Shown: one piece after another, positions 1 to 7,985 of the stretch
Layout: every line of letters starts with the position of its first letter
Numbering within the stretch: position 1 is the stretch's first letter
Source of the DNA: JANPIX01 sp031425195
GTDB lineage: Bacteria > Pseudomonadota > Alphaproteobacteria > Rhodobacterales > Rhodobacteraceae
Length of the DNA: 38,764 bases
Direction of reading: 5' to 3'
NCBI GenBank assembly: GCA_031425195.1
Contig: JANPIX010000015.1
Location: 1 to 38,764, forward strand
Notes under the pieces: model-generated
What the model was told of the DNA's origin: nothing
Database searches by the model: none
Seen by the model: only the letters and a program-made list of their open reading frames with translations
Translations under genes and position numbers: made by a program

Positions 1-1185
1 TTCGGCGGGTTGGGGCAGTTGGTTTTCATACCGCGCGGGCCGGCGGCCGGCGCGGGGGCCGAACCGCGCCGACTGCCGGTCGACAAGGCGGGGCAGGTGC
101 AGATCACCCTCGGCATCGCCATCCAGCCCCACCTGTGCCTGCCCCAAAGGTTCGATCGCCTGCGCCGCAAGCTGGATCACATCGAACCCGAAACCCGGAT
201 GGATCCGTTCGAGCCGGTCACCGAACAATTGCACCAGATGCACCGGATCGCGGCCGGGGGCGGCAGTCGTGACGGAAATCGTGCTGACCTCGCCATCGCT
301 GCGAAAGACAGTCAGATACAGATGCCGGCAGCCCATGCCGGCGCGGGCCAGATCGGCGCACAGATCGCGGCACAGCACTGGCAAATAGGGGGTCGGGTCC
401 ATGACAGGCTCGGCCAGCCGCGCCATTGCCCGGAAATCCTGTGTATCAAGCGCCCCTGAAACCGGTTCGGAAAGATGCCCCATTGCCTGATCCAGCCGCA
501 TCATGGGGTTGCCCGCAAGGCTGGTTCTGGCAAAGCGCTGGCTTAGCGACTGACGCGGAACCGCCGCCAGATCGCGAATGGTCTTCAATCCAAGGCGTTG
601 CAGCACCAGCACCGTTTCCGCACCAAGCCGCAAGGCCGTGACCGGCAGGTCGGCCAACTGCAAGGCCATCTGCCCCGGTGGGCAGATCGGGCGCACCGTG
701 CCGAACCGCGCCAGCGCCCAAGCCGCCCCACGGGTGGGGGCAATGGCCAGACGTGCGCTGAACCCGGCCTGCGACAGCCGGGTTTCCATGTCGATCAGCA
801 TTGCGGCCTCGCCACCCAAAAGATGGTCGGCCCCGGTTGTGTCAAGGATCAACCCATCGGCACCGTCTGGCGCCGTCCAGGGGCACCAGCGCCGCGCCCA
901 GCGGGAAATCCTGTCCAACGCGGCGGCATCACCCGCAACATCGGCATATTCGACCTTCATTTCGGGGCACAGCGCATGCATGTCCACCACCCGCATTCCC
1001 CGACTGGCCCCCGCCAACCGTGCCGTGCGATTGGTCGCGTGAATCACAGGGCCGTGCGGCCCATCCGTGGCCAGCACCATGGGCAGGTCATCGGGCGGCG
1101 CGCTGTGGGTCTGCTGTGCCCGCGCCTGCCACCGCTCCATCGCGAAATGGGGCAAGAAAATCGAGGTGATGCGCCGTTCCGTCAT
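1..1185 (-). CDS. imuB: ImuB, Y-family polymerase-like mutasome protein (partial, C-terminus off window)
   Basis: This is a DinB/Y-family-like protein acting with ImuA and DnaE2 in SOS-induced error-prone repair. The visible 395 residues start MTERRITSIFLPHF and read without a stop to the left edge. The N-terminus lacks the D-x-D-x-F-F metal-binding signature of active Y-family polymerases, as is typical of ImuB, which is a non-catalytic scaffold. A palm-like stretch LILDTTGADHLLGG follows at about residues 97-110, then a helix-hairpin-helix-like region (LGLKTIRDLAAVPRQSL). Start chosen at 1185 because the preceding imuA frame overlaps it and the family motif begins directly after it. The overlap with imuA is 98 nt, so the two are co-transcribed. 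dnaE2 would be expected just beyond the left edge, but that is inference. Confidence 0.88.
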   Translation of the reverse strand, partial: MTERRITSIFLPHFAMERWQARAQQTHSAPPDDLPMVLATDGPHGPVIHATNRTARLAGASRGMRVVDMHALCPEMKVEYADVAGDAAALDRISRWARRWCPWTAPDGADGLILDTTGADHLLGGEAAMLIDMETRLSQAGFSARLAIAPTRGAAWALARFGTVRPICPPGQMALQLADLPVTALRLGAETVLVLQRLGLKTIRDLAAVPRQSLSQRFARTSLAGNPMMRLDQAMGHLSEPVSGALDTQDFRAMARLAEPVMDPTPYLPVLCRDLCADLARAGMGCRHLYLTVFRSDGEVSTISVTTAAPGRDPVHLVQLFGDRLERIHPGFGFDVIQLAAQAIEPLGQAQVGLDGDAEGDLHLPRLVDRQSARFGPRAGRRPARYENQLPQPAE

Positions 1186-1774
1186 ATTCCACCACCCAAT
1201 CTGCAGGTTTGGTAAAACGGGATCGGAACAGTTCGGCCCGCCAACGCGCCGGGCCGGGGGCAAAGGCATCTTCCGGGTGCGGGGCGGACGGCAGCGTCGT
1301 CACGCGCCACCGTTCGCGCGCCGCACTCAGGTTCGGGGCGGCACCGCGCCGGATCAGCCAGCAGGGCAGGTTGGCCGCTTCGGACCGAACGGCCAGCCGT
1401 TTGGTCGCCGAAAAGCTGAGCGCGCGCGGGTCGCCCCAAACCTCGCCCACCACGGCGGCAAGCCCCTTGCAGCGCAGCCCATCCTCCATCGCGGTCAGAA
1501 CGTCGGCAGGGCGGTTCACATCGACCCGCAGCAGCGATGCCGTGTGAAAGAAGGCCGGCAGATAGGGGCGGCCGCTTTCGTTTTGCGACAGCCTGTCCTG
1601 AACCCACAGAACCGGACGAGCCGTCTTGCCGATATGGGCCAGAGCAAAGGCTGCCGCTGCCCCGCTGATCGCATTCGTTGCAAAGATTTCGGACAGGAAG
1701 GCCGCCGAATCCGCATGCTGCCCGCCGGGCCGTTGGCGCGGGGTAATCTGCCGAAGGGCAAGGGGCGAAGGCAT
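1088..1774 (-). CDS. imuA: ImuA family protein (RecA-like SOS mutagenesis accessory)
   Basis: A 228-residue protein of the alphaproteobacterial ImuA type, a RecA/SulA-like accessory of the ImuA-ImuB-DnaE2 translesion mutasome. Readable family features are an N-terminal LRQITPRQRPGGQ segment, a core around FALAHIGKTARPVLWVQDR, a central GLAAVVGEVWGDPRALSFSATKRL (the RecA-fold core seen in ImuA proteins) and a C-terminal RWRVELFR-like stretch. The frame stays open well upstream of 1774, but an SOS operator lies at 1801-1815, so an ATG at 1774, 27 nt downstream of the operator, is the sensible start. No strong ribosome binding site is visible. The gene is followed by imuB, which starts 98 nt before the end of this frame. 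Confidence 0.85.
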   Translation of the reverse strand: MPSPLALRQITPRQRPGGQHADSAAFLSEIFATNAISGAAAAFALAHIGKTARPVLWVQDRLSQNESGRPYLPAFFHTASLLRVDVNRPADVLTAMEDGLRCKGLAAVVGEVWGDPRALSFSATKRLAVRSEAANLPCWLIRRGAAPNLSAARERWRVTTLPSAPHPEDAFAPGPARWRAELFRSRFTKPADWVVEYDGTAHHLDFLAPFRDGAVAGAGTADPQRAAR

Positions 1775-1800
1775 GGGGCACGACCAGGTTCGATTCGGAT

Positions 1801-1815
1801 GTTCACATAATGTTC
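1801..1815 (-). promoter_or_regulatory. LexA (SOS) box of the alphaproteobacterial type
   Basis: GTTC-ACATAAT-GTTC fits GTTC-N7-GTTC, the LexA recognition sequence of Rhodobacteraceae and other alphaproteobacteria. It sits 27 nt upstream of the imuA start, where it could block the imuAB promoter. It is also about 195 nt upstream of the divergent polyketide synthase gene, so an effect on that gene is possible but less likely. Confidence 0.82.
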
Positions 1816-2010
1816 TATTTATCCCTCTGCCCGACCCCGGACAAGGTAAAGCTGTGGTCAGGCTGTAATGGAACCCGCAACACCGCGCCGCGTTGACACC
1901 ACCTGCACGGTTGCGATGAATGAAACCGGGCACTGGCGCGTAACCAAGGGAACAGGGCGATCCGCGATCCCGTTGCGTGGCGCGAAATCTCAGAAGTATT
2001 GGAAAAACAG

Positions 2011-3063
2011 ATGACTGACGCCGTAAAGCTGATGTCGGTGGCAACCGCCGTGCCTGCCCACCGCATCGATCAGCGCGATGCCGCCCGTGCCGCACATCAG
2101 GGGTTTGCCGCCCGCTATGATGATTTCGAACGCTTGGTCAAAGTGTTTGAAACCTCGGGCATTCAGTCCCGCTATCTGGTCAGGCCGCTGGAATGGTACA
2201 TGGAACCCTTGGGCTGGTCGGAACGCAACGCCGCCTATCTGCAGGGGGCAGGTGATCTGTTCGTTGCCGCCGCCACACGGGCACTTGATCAGGCCGGGTT
2301 GACGGCAGCGCAGATCGACACCGTGGTCACCGTTTCATCGACGGGCCTTGCCACCCCAAGCCTTGACGCGCAGGTCGCAAGCCGCATCGGGTTTCGTTCT
2401 GACATCGAACGGGTTCCGGTTTTTGGTCTTGGGTGCGCAGGCGGCGTCACTGGCCTGTCTCTTGGGGCGCGCATGGCGCAATCCCGGCCGGGCAGTTGCG
2501 TTCTTGTGGTGGCGGTTGAACTTTGCTCGGTAGCCTTCCGCCTTGATAAGCTGACCAAAGAGAATATCGTGGCGACAGCATTGTTCGGCGACGGGGCCGC
2601 CGCCTGCGTGCTCCGGTCGGGCGAGGCGGGGCTTGCCTCGGTTGAAATGTCGGGGCAACACACCTGGCCCGATACGTTGGATATCATGGGGTGGAGCGTG
2701 GATGACACAGGTCTGGGCGTGATCTTCGACCGCGCGATCCCGCCATTTGCCGAGGAGAACATCGCGCAAGCGGTGACAGACATCCTTTCGCGTGGCGGGC
2801 TTGGGCTTGCCGATGTGGACCGTTTTGCCTGCCATCCGGGCGGTGCCAAGGTGATTACCGCGCTGGAACGTGCGCTGGGTCTGGACCAAGGTTCGCTTGA
2901 TCACGAACGCGACGTGCTGACGGAATACGGCAACATGTCTGCTCCGACGGCGCTGTTCGTTCTGGACCGTCTGGTGCAGCAGGGTTTGCCGGGTCGCACG
3001 GTCCTGACGGCCATGGGGCCGGGGTTCACGGCAAGCTGCGTGTCATTGCGGGCGGCGGCATGA
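2011..3063 (+). CDS. type III polyketide synthase (chalcone/stilbene synthase family)
   Basis: A 350-residue homodimeric-type ketosynthase expected to condense an acyl-CoA starter with malonyl-CoA units into an alkylpyrone- or alkylresorcinol-like product. The full catalytic triad is visible: Cys142 in GLGCAGG, His275 in CHPGG and Asn308 in EYGNMSAPT, plus the C-terminal GPGF loop (337-340). Length is normal for the family. The ATG at 2011 is preceded by GGAAAA; a TTG four codons upstream is a less likely start. The stop codon overlaps the ATG of the next gene (ATGA at 3060), so the three genes 2011-5121 form an operon. The substrate cannot be read from sequence. The closest logic I know is Bacillus bpsA-bpsB (alkylpyrone synthase plus O-methyltransferase). 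Confidence 0.9.
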   Translation: MTDAVKLMSVATAVPAHRIDQRDAARAAHQGFAARYDDFERLVKVFETSGIQSRYLVRPLEWYMEPLGWSERNAAYLQGAGDLFVAAATRALDQAGLTAAQIDTVVTVSSTGLATPSLDAQVASRIGFRSDIERVPVFGLGCAGGVTGLSLGARMAQSRPGSCVLVVAVELCSVAFRLDKLTKENIVATALFGDGAAACVLRSGEAGLASVEMSGQHTWPDTLDIMGWSVDDTGLGVIFDRAIPPFAEENIAQAVTDILSRGGLGLADVDRFACHPGGAKVITALERALGLDQGSLDHERDVLTEYGNMSAPTALFVLDRLVQQGLPGRTVLTAMGPGFTASCVSLRAAA

Positions 3064-3566
3064 CGGGGGCAGTCGTCCTTCTTGCCTGTGTCACACTTGG
3101 CCGTCTGGCCGAACTGATGCTGGCCCGCCGCAATACGGCAGGTCTGCTGGCCCGGGGCGGCATCGAACTATCGCCCGGACATTACCCCGCCATCGTGGTG
3201 ATGCACACGGCGTGGCTTGCCGCGCTGTGGATCTTTGGCGCTGGGCAGCCAGTTCATCTGGGGTGGCTGGCCGTTTTTGCGGCGTTGCAGGTGCTGCGAG
3301 TGTGGGTTCTTGGCACGCTCGGGTCACGCTGGACGACGCGGATTATCGTTGTTCCGGGCGAAACGTTGGTCAGCCGCGGGCCATACCGGTTTGTGTCGCA
3401 CCCCAATTATCTGGTTGTGATCGGCGAAATCGCCGTGCTGCCGCTGTGCCTTGACCTGCCCTGGATCGCCGTTGTCTTCAGCTTTCTGAACGCCTGCATC
3501 CTGTGGGTGCGCATCCGTGCCGAAAACAGTGGCTTGCGGGCAGCCCGGCATGACAGCGCCGCCTGA
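3060..3566 (+). CDS. isoprenylcysteine carboxyl methyltransferase-like membrane methyltransferase
   Basis: A 168-residue integral membrane protein of the ICMT/PEMT-like family, with hydrophobic segments at about residues 1-20, 40-85 and 120-155. The diagnostic SAM-binding region GPYRFVSHPNYLVVIGE lies at about 107-123 and contains the conserved RxxxHPxY core. Bacterial relatives beside type III polyketide synthases (Bacillus BpsB/YpbQ) O-methylate alkylpyrones, so the likely substrate here is the product of the preceding synthase rather than a prenylated protein. That assignment is inference from context. The gene overlaps the synthase by 4 nt and the next gene by 17 nt. Confidence 0.82.
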   Translation: MTGAVVLLACVTLGRLAELMLARRNTAGLLARGGIELSPGHYPAIVVMHTAWLAALWIFGAGQPVHLGWLAVFAALQVLRVWVLGTLGSRWTTRIIVVPGETLVSRGPYRFVSHPNYLVVIGEIAVLPLCLDLPWIAVVFSFLNACILWVRIRAENSGLRAARHDSAA

Positions 3567-5121
3567 CGCACAGCACCAGACTGCCGCCAGCCCAGCCATC
3601 TGGGCCGGATTCGCCGCGATGTGCGTGGGCATGTTCATGGCCATTCTGGACGTGCAGATCGTGGCCACATCTTTGCCGGATATCCAACAGGCGCTGGGCA
3701 TTCCGCCCGACAGGATGAGCTGGGTCCAGACTGCCTATCTGATCGCCGAAGTCATCGCTATTCCGCTGACCGGGCTTTTGATGCGCACATTGACGATGCG
3801 CTGGCTTTTCGTTGGGGCGACGACGGTGTTCGTGATCGCTTCGGTGGGCTGCGCCCTTGCACAAAGTTTCGGGGTGTTGATCGGCTGGCGTGTCCTGCAG
3901 GGATTTGCTGGCGGAACACTGATCCCGTCCGTTTTCGCCGCAGTCTTTCTGCTGTTTCCGCAGCGCCAGCAGGGGATTGCCACAACGCTTGCCGGTGTTC
4001 TGGCGGTGCTGGCCCCGACTGTGGGGCCGATTGTGGGGGGCTGGATCACCGAAACCTATTCATGGCACTGGCTGTTCCTGATCAATGTGCTGCCCGGACT
4101 GTGCGCCATCGGCATTGCAGCGTCGGTTCTGCCCCGCGCTTCGATGATGTGGAGCGGGGCAAAGCTGGTCGATTGGGCCTCGCTCGTGCTGTTAGCCTGT
4201 GGCCTTGCCGCGTTTGAAATCGCTTTGAAGGAAGCGCCCGGCCGGGGCTGGGATTCAGGGCTGGTTCTGGGACTTCTGGTTTTGTCGGTCAGTGCCATCA
4301 CGGGGTTCGTCGGTCGCAGTCTGCGGCACCCCTATCCGGTTGTGGCCTTGCGGACGTTCAGGGACCGGCGTTTCACTTTTGGCTGTCTGTTCAGCTTTGT
4401 GCTGGGGATCGGGCTGTTCGGTTCCGTTTACCTCATGCCAGTGTTTTTGTCATTCGTGCGGGGGCACAACGCGCTTGAAATCGGTGTCATCATGTTGGCC
4501 ACGGGCGTGGCACAACTAGTCATGGCACCCGTTGCTGTGGCGCTGGAGCAGCGGGTTTCGGCGCGGGTTCTGACGGGGGCGGGGTTTGCGCTGTTTGCAG
4601 CCGGCTTGTGGCTGAGCGCGTTTCAGACGCCGCAGACGGATGCCGAGGCGATGTTCTGGCCCCAGATCATTCGCGGTGCTGCGATCATGTTCTGCCTGTT
4701 GCCGCCCACCCGCATGGCGCTGGGACATTTGTCTGACGCGCGCGTGCCCGACGCGAGCGGCCTGTTCAATCTGATGCGCAATCTGGGTGGGGCCATCGGC
4801 CTTGCACTGATCGACACGGTGATCTACGCGCGCGCCCCGCACCATGCAGCACAGGTAATGACAGCGCTCCAGTCAGGCGACGCCGCAATGGCCACCTTTG
4901 TGGGCATCCCGGCAGGCATGATCGGATCGCTGCCCGCAGGCGTGCCTCTTGACCCGACAACACAGGCCATGCTGGCCCCGATGCTGGAAAAGGCATCACT
5001 CACCCTTGCCATCAATGACGCCTGGATGATGATCGCGTTGCTGACAGCGGCGGCACTTGCCTGCCTGCCGTTCGCGAAGGCTGCCAGAGCGGAAAGGAAC
5101 CAAGAATTACGACCGAGATAG
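3550..5121 (+). CDS. DHA2-family MFS drug/efflux transporter
   Basis: A 523-residue multi-pass inner-membrane exporter of the EmrB/QacA type (drug:H+ antiporter, 14 helices expected). Visible marks are LDVQIVATSLPDIQ in helix 1, where the family usually has LDxTIVNVALP, the helix-4 segment GWRVLQGFAGGTLIPSV, and the antiporter motif C region GPIVGGWITETYSWHWLFLINV at about 165-186. ATG at 3550 is chosen because it gives a short cytoplasmic N-terminus (MTAPPDAQ) before helix 1; it overlaps the end of the methyltransferase gene by 17 nt. Context suggests export of the methylated polyketide. No membrane fusion protein partner is present in the window. Confidence 0.88.
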   Translation: MTAPPDAQHQTAASPAIWAGFAAMCVGMFMAILDVQIVATSLPDIQQALGIPPDRMSWVQTAYLIAEVIAIPLTGLLMRTLTMRWLFVGATTVFVIASVGCALAQSFGVLIGWRVLQGFAGGTLIPSVFAAVFLLFPQRQQGIATTLAGVLAVLAPTVGPIVGGWITETYSWHWLFLINVLPGLCAIGIAASVLPRASMMWSGAKLVDWASLVLLACGLAAFEIALKEAPGRGWDSGLVLGLLVLSVSAITGFVGRSLRHPYPVVALRTFRDRRFTFGCLFSFVLGIGLFGSVYLMPVFLSFVRGHNALEIGVIMLATGVAQLVMAPVAVALEQRVSARVLTGAGFALFAAGLWLSAFQTPQTDAEAMFWPQIIRGAAIMFCLLPPTRMALGHLSDARVPDASGLFNLMRNLGGAIGLALIDTVIYARAPHHAAQVMTALQSGDAAMATFVGIPAGMIGSLPAGVPLDPTTQAMLAPMLEKASLTLAINDAWMMIALLTAAALACLPFAKAARAERNQELRPR

Positions 5122-5249
5122 TTGAGCTGTCCGTCATGCGTGGTGCAACCCGCTGTCGCGTGGGTCAGAATTGACACCTTGAAGGCCGGCCAGCCCATAA
5201 CAGGATTAAACTTGAAATATGTAACCAATCAACAGCTTACGCATGGAAC

Positions 5250-5264
5250 TGGCAGCCCGTAGGG
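5250..5264 (+). repeat. left attachment repeat (attL core)
   Basis: TGGCAGCCCGTAGGG is identical to 17983-17997. Identity ends on both sides (C before it here versus T on the right; C after it here versus G on the right). It is a copy of the last 15 nt of the tRNA-Glu gene including the encoded CCA (read on the minus strand), with no other tRNA sequence around it. Confidence 0.85.
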
Positions 5265-5370
5265 CTGCATAACTAAGTGTCTCACGCCCGCTCATTTATC
5301 CTCATTACGTCCTGATTTCCTTGATATATCGACCCGGTCACTGTATCAAGTTGTTTCAAGGCGTATTGTC

Positions 5371-5381
5371 CTGTCCCACCG
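5371..5381 (-). repeat. inverted copy of the 11-bp arm motif
   Basis: CTGTCCCACCG is the reverse complement of CGGTGGGACAG found twice at 5396-5418. Together they can form a hairpin or a set of integrase/excisionase binding sites just upstream of the integrase gene. Confidence 0.6.
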
Positions 5382-5396
5382 TTTCTTGCGATTTGC

Positions 5397-5418
5397 GGTG
5401 GGACAGACGGTGGGACAG
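5397..5418 (+). repeat. 22-bp direct repeat, left copy (putative integrase arm site)
   Basis: The 22 bp starting GGTGGGACAGAC are identical to 17907-17928. The unit contains two GGTGGGACAG boxes spaced 12 bp, about one helical turn. The left copy is 133 bp inside the attL core and ends 13 bp before the integrase ATG. Confidence 0.75.
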
Positions 5419-5431
5419 ATCGGAGAGGGCA

Positions 5432-6643
5432 ATGGGGAAACTAACTGTCAAAGGCATCGCGGCGCTGAGTGAGCCGGGGATGTATCCGGACGGGGCCGAT
5501 TGCCTGTATTTTCGGATTGGGCCGACCGGGGCGAAGTCTTGGATCGCCAGACCCACGATCAACGGCAAACGCAAGGAAATGGGACTGGGCCCACTGTCTG
5601 TGGTCGGTCTGGCGGAGGCGCGCAAACTGGCTCAGGTCGCGCGGGCAAAAGCAAACGGCGGAATTGATCCAGTCGAGGAACGCGCTGGCGTGCGCAAAGC
5701 AGCCCGCGATCTAGAAAGCCGGGAGCGGATGACATTTCAGGCTGTAGCCGAATTGGTTCACGCCGTTCAGAAGCCGACTTGGACCAGTGAAAAGCACAGC
5801 CGGATATGGGCACAGTCTTTGCGCGATCATGTTTTTCCGCACTTCGGCGCCACCCCCATTCATCAAGTAGGGCAGCCCGAAGTTCTCAAGGCTCTGACAA
5901 TCCTGCAAACGGCGCAGCCTCAGACCGCAAGAAAGGTTCGACAGCGCCTTGCGACGATCTTCGATTGGGCAAAGGCCGCTGGCCATTATCCGGCTGAAAA
6001 CCCCCTTAGCGGGATCACCACTGCTCTGCCGAAGGTATTGCCGCAGGTCAGGCATATGCCCGCGTTGCCTTGGCGCGATCTGCCAGCCCTGATGGCGAAA
6101 TTTGCCCAGCGCGAGGGGACAAGCGCCCGTTGCTTGCAGTGGATCATTCTAACGGCCGCCCGATCAAATGAAGGCCGTGGGGCGCGCTGGGCAGAGATTG
6201 AGGGCAATGTCTGGACAATTCCGGCAGAGCGCACCAAGACCCGCAAGGCTCATCGGGTTCCGCTGACCCCCGAGGCTCTGGCCATTCTGGACCGTGTGCG
6301 CGGGCTGGATAAGGATCTGATTTTCCCGTCATCCCATCGCGGCAAAGATGGTGCGGCCAAGCCTATGTCGGACATGGTTTTCGGCGCTCTTTTCGGCCGC
6401 ATGAAAATTGAGGGCATCACCACCCACGGCTTCCGATCCACCTTCCGCGATTGGGCATCTGAAAGCGCCCATGCCCCCCGCGAGGTAGCCGAGGCCTGCC
6501 TTGCCCATGTGGTCGGGGATGCCACAGAGCGGGCCTATGCGCGGTCGGATCAGTTTGACCGGCGCACCGCTCTTATGGCCCGCTGGGCTGACTATGCGAC
6601 TGGCAAGGCGGGTGTGTTGGTGCCGATGGTGGCGAACGGATGA
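5432..6643 (+). CDS. int: tyrosine-type site-specific integrase (P4/DUF4102 family)
   Basis: A 403-residue phage/island integrase that would recombine the att core in tRNA-Glu. The N-terminal arm-binding domain (LTVKGIAALSEPGMYPDG, about residues 3-90) is the DUF4102 type; a SAM-like core-binding domain follows at about 110-190. In the catalytic domain I can see Arg in LTAARSNEGRGARW (the usual form is AARSGEVRGA), the H-x-x-R box in THGFRSTFRDW, and the C-terminal LAHVVG...ERAYARSD with the second His and the nucleophile Tyr. ATG at 5432 has a GGAGAGG site 5 nt upstream; earlier in-frame codons run through the repeat cluster and are unlikely to be coding. It overlaps the next gene by 4 nt (ATGA). 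Confidence 0.93.
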   Translation: MGKLTVKGIAALSEPGMYPDGADCLYFRIGPTGAKSWIARPTINGKRKEMGLGPLSVVGLAEARKLAQVARAKANGGIDPVEERAGVRKAARDLESRERMTFQAVAELVHAVQKPTWTSEKHSRIWAQSLRDHVFPHFGATPIHQVGQPEVLKALTILQTAQPQTARKVRQRLATIFDWAKAAGHYPAENPLSGITTALPKVLPQVRHMPALPWRDLPALMAKFAQREGTSARCLQWIILTAARSNEGRGARWAEIEGNVWTIPAERTKTRKAHRVPLTPEALAILDRVRGLDKDLIFPSSHRGKDGAAKPMSDMVFGALFGRMKIEGITTHGFRSTFRDWASESAHAPREVAEACLAHVVGDATERAYARSDQFDRRTALMARWADYATGKAGVLVPMVANG

Positions 6644-7317
6644 CGCCGGACGACACTCCCAATCCCAAGGTCGGGGAGTGCACACGTGATGAGGATTTGC
6701 AAATTGTCCGCAATGCCCATCATTTGGTTCATGGATGGACAATTGATCTGTTGGCTTGGGTAATAGCCGAAAGCCGCAATTTGAAGTCAGATCAGCCCGT
6801 TCAGCCAATTCCTTACTTTACGTCGGGGCCAATTCGGTTTCCGATCTTTCTTCACTTTGAGTTCGTATGGTTGGCGCGTCGTGATCCGATAATCAACCGC
6901 CTAGCAAGAACAGGGCTGGCCGAGCGACTGCGGGCTGGTGCTGAACTGCACGGCGCAGAGATGGTTTTGGCGGCAGAGTTGCTCGTAAAGGGTTTCCCTG
7001 CACGTCGCACGGGTCGCGGCGATAATTTAGCCCGCGACTATCTTACCTGCTCATGGCTGACTGGCGAAAAGATGTGGCCGACGGTGCAGTGCAAACAAAG
7101 GGTGCTGCCTGATGAGCGGTTTCTAGACGAATTTGCCGATGTTCGCTGGGTGGCCAGCACGAAAGCAAGTTCAGAGTATTTAGAACAAATCTTGGCACAG
7201 CACCCGCGCCTCGAGGGGCAAAATGAAATTATTCTGACTGCGGAAATGATCCGTGCAATTTGGGCGAGATTTGACGAAATAGTCAAAGGGTCCGGTGACT
7301 TATCTGAATGTTGGTGA
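6640..7317 (+). CDS. unknown 225-aa protein coupled to the integrase
   Basis: I do not recognise this family. The 225-residue product is soluble-looking and mostly helical, with no signal peptide or membrane segment; noticeable stretches are HHLVHGWTIDLLAWVIAE near residue 27 and a C-terminal LTAEMIRAIWARFDEIV helix. Its ATG overlaps the integrase stop (ATGA at 6640), so the two are translationally coupled. Its base composition is visibly less GC-rich than that of chromosomal genes in the window and its third codon positions are less biased, which fits recent transfer. A role in excision control or as cargo is possible but nothing in the sequence decides it. Confidence 0.7.
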   Translation: MTPDDTPNPKVGECTRDEDLQIVRNAHHLVHGWTIDLLAWVIAESRNLKSDQPVQPIPYFTSGPIRFPIFLHFEFVWLARRDPIINRLARTGLAERLRAGAELHGAEMVLAAELLVKGFPARRTGRGDNLARDYLTCSWLTGEKMWPTVQCKQRVLPDERFLDEFADVRWVASTKASSEYLEQILAQHPRLEGQNEIILTAEMIRAIWARFDEIVKGSGDLSECW

Positions 7318-7396
7318 GGTTTCGGGTCACGGTGCATTGATAGGTGGGGGACGACTTGAGACTCTGTGCGCAGTTAACACAACACCCGAGGCACAG

Positions 7397-7588
7397 ATGA
7401 AACCCCAAATCACTTCGCCTGCACTGCTGACCGACCGCGACGTTGCCAACCTCTTGAACGTCGGGCGGGCAACCGTCTGGCGTTGGGTTGCGGAGGGTCG
7501 GCTGCCCCAACCCAAACGCATTGCCCGCACGACGCGGTGGCGGCTGACTGAGATCGAGGCTTTCTTGAACGAACAGGAAGCCGCCTAA
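7397..7588 (+). CDS. AlpA/MerR-like helix-turn-helix regulator or excisionase
   Basis: A 63-residue DNA-binding protein with a MerR-like winged helix: LLTDRDVANLLNVGRATVWRWVAEGRLPQPKRI followed by the wing TTRWRLTEIEAFLNEQ. This is the pattern of AlpA-type regulators and excisionases of P4-like islands and satellites, which commonly activate or direct excision. The start at 7397 is preceded by a GAGG-type site. A weak inverted repeat (ACCGCC at 7595-7600 and GGCGGT at 7615-7620) lies just after the stop and could be an attenuator or operator. Regulator versus excisionase cannot be separated from sequence alone. Confidence 0.82.
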   Translation: MKPQITSPALLTDRDVANLLNVGRATVWRWVAEGRLPQPKRIARTTRWRLTEIEAFLNEQEAA

Positions 7589-7694
7589 AAGGAAACCGCC
7601 ACCCGGGCAAAGGCGGCGGTCTATGGTCTTGGTCGCTTGGAACTCCCCAAGAAATAGCACGCCTTGCCCGTGGCCATCAAGCCATGAGGTATAC

Positions 7695-7985
7695 ATGTCC
7701 ATCGAGAAATCGGGCACCGTTCGCTGGCGCATCGAAGCGCGCGACGGTCAGCCTTTTACCGTTCAGACCGAAGGCCCGGCAACTGCTCTTTTGCGAGGGC
7801 TGATCCAAGTTGGCGCCGCGGGCCTGCCAGAACCCGGCGCAGACGATCCGGAGACCTCGGCAACACTGGCAGCCCTTGAGGCGCTGGGCATTCCACTTCT
7901 CAGGCGCTGGGGCCGGGTTCACCTCGCGGCGGCTGTGTGCCGTCACCCTATGCAATCGGGTGCCGCTCATGCTTTGGTATCCTGA
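7695..7985 (+). CDS. small protein overlapping the polymerase-like gene (possible winged-helix)
   Basis: A 96-residue soluble protein starting MSIEKSGTVRWRIEARDG, with a GAGG ribosome binding site a few nucleotides upstream of 7695. The middle (TALLRGLIQVGAAGLPEPGADDPETSATLAAL, split here by hydrophobic helices) looks like a small helical bundle followed by a wing-like GIPLLRRWGRVHLAA; a winged-helix DNA-binding fold is my best guess but is weak. The last 17 nt overlap the start of the polymerase-like gene, so expression is coupled and the two products may act together, for example in origin recognition. No family name can be given. Confidence 0.6.
   Translation: MSIEKSGTVRWRIEARDGQPFTVQTEGPATALLRGLIQVGAAGLPEPGADDPETSATLAALEALGIPLLRRWGRVHLAAAVCRHPMQSGAAHALVS

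Larger units (their letters stand above)
5122..5431. other. junction region: end of chromosomal operon, left attachment site and integrase leader
   Basis: No gene is visible here. The stretch holds the left island repeat at 5250-5264, then an AT-richer segment, then a cluster of three 11-bp copies of CGGTGGGACAG (one inverted at 5371-5381, two direct at 5396-5418), and a GGAGAGG ribosome binding site at 5421-5427 for the integrase. The dense repeats are what an integrase attachment arm would look like. Confidence 0.6.

Noticed and set aside
7595..7620. Inverted repeat after the AlpA-like gene as a terminator
   Set aside because: Only a 6-bp stem with a 14-nt loop and no T tract; noted in the gene entry but not called.
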